A DNA stretch of 13,128 nucleotides, taken from positions 1 through 13,128 of the forward strand of contig JAZRZP010000031.1 of assembly GCA_045601425.1 (NCBI GenBank), in the 5' to 3' direction. The position numbers were made by a program, and so were the translations under genes. The notes beneath the pieces were generated by a model. The model was not told the DNA's origin. It searched no databases and saw only the letters and a list, made by a program, of their open reading frames with translations. Below, piece after piece: positions 13,082 to 13,128 of the stretch. Within the stretch, counting starts at the first letter, position 1; each line of letters begins with the position of its first letter. This DNA is from UBA1219 sp045601425 (lineage in GTDB: Bacteria; Bacteroidota; Bacteroidia; Bacteroidales; P3).

Positions 13082-13128
13082 GAGGATAACGATAGGCAAT
13101 GACGGAGGCGTACGGAAAAAAAGAAAAA

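Larger units (their letters stand above)
12845..13102 (+). other. 85-codon open frame without a start codon, one base out of phase with the short ORF
   Basis: This frame is open from the TGA at 12842-12844 to the TGA at 13100-13102 but has no ATG. It reads through a hydrophobic, phenylalanine-rich stretch (YFFSAFFAFFEVVLSVFQYG, codons 12893-12952) and then a hydrophilic part including FLPEILKSKPEGKLHYLEKC. It would be entered from the ATG at 12814 if the C7 tract had six C residues. An 85-codon open frame can arise by chance, so coding is only a possibility. Confidence 0.2.
12675..13128. other. 454-base stretch without a confident gene
   Basis: The stretch begins with about 85 bases in which I see nothing except a weak AGGA/TCCT repeat at its start. 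A good promoter match follows (12760-12790), then a 24-codon ORF with a C7 tract, a hairpin on that ORF's stop codon, a T7 run (12896-12902), purine-rich repeats (12949-12977), and two GC-rich hairpins (13024-13081). The final bases are A-rich. It does not match the consensus features I remember for tmRNA, SRP RNA or RNase P RNA. A small regulatory RNA, a leader for a gene beyond the window, or a decayed small gene are all possible. Confidence 0.5.

Noticed and set aside
13024..13128. Right-end GC-rich hairpins as part of SRP RNA, RNase P RNA, tmRNA or a tRNA
   Set aside because: The conserved sequence blocks I know for these RNAs are absent, and no cloverleaf or CCA-type end can be drawn.

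Overview
The window is a chromosomal segment from a member of the Bacteroidota, most likely the order Bacteroidales. The evidence is as follows: promoter -7 boxes of the Bacteroidetes form TAnnTTTG; starts without strong Shine-Dalgarno sequences; a lysyl-tRNA synthetase with the C-terminal extension seen in this phylum; a PheS of the Bacteroidetes type with a CxxC-rich loop; and a DUF4301 protein, a family I know mainly from this phylum. No rRNA, tRNA, CRISPR array, insertion sequence or transposase was seen.

Layout. At the left edge (2-964) is the 3' part of an AT-rich DNA methyltransferase gene, probably horizontally acquired and the remains or edge of a restriction-modification locus. Base composition and codon use change sharply just before lysS (1113-2831), which has its own putative promoter and 5'-leader hairpin and ends in an intrinsic terminator. 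mfd (2906-6262), the transcription-repair coupling factor, follows on the same strand and meets folB tail to tail with overlapping stop codons.

From 6259 to 8423 the genes lie on the minus strand. In transcription order they are a secreted cyclophilin-type peptidyl-prolyl isomerase, pheS, a good intrinsic terminator, and folB starting only 12 bases after that terminator. Divergent from the isomerase gene is a six-gene plus-strand cluster (8496-12674) with very short gaps or overlaps: a lipoprotein with a carboxypeptidase-regulatory-like beta domain; a DUF4301 protein that carries what look like UDP-sugar pyrophosphorylase signatures; a DUF4878-like lipoprotein; a membrane-anchored permuted NlpC/P60 (YiiX-like) hydrolase; a broken gene with an in-frame TGA and a one-base frameshift; and a lipoprotein with a possible cysteine-less thioredoxin-like segment. 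The divergent clusters appear to share a nearly palindromic element in which two -7 boxes abut back to back, which suggests mutually exclusive transcription.

The last 454 bases (12675-13128) hold no confidently called gene. They do have a good-looking promoter, a 24-codon ORF, a C7 tract inside that ORF, a hairpin ending exactly on its stop codon, and an 85-codon open frame that would join the ORF if one C were lost. This is the least explained stretch of the window.

Housekeeping functions (translation, DNA repair, folate synthesis, protein folding) fill the middle. The 8496-12674 cluster looks like an envelope-associated accessory operon of unknown purpose. No computation or database search was run; family names rest on motifs read by eye.
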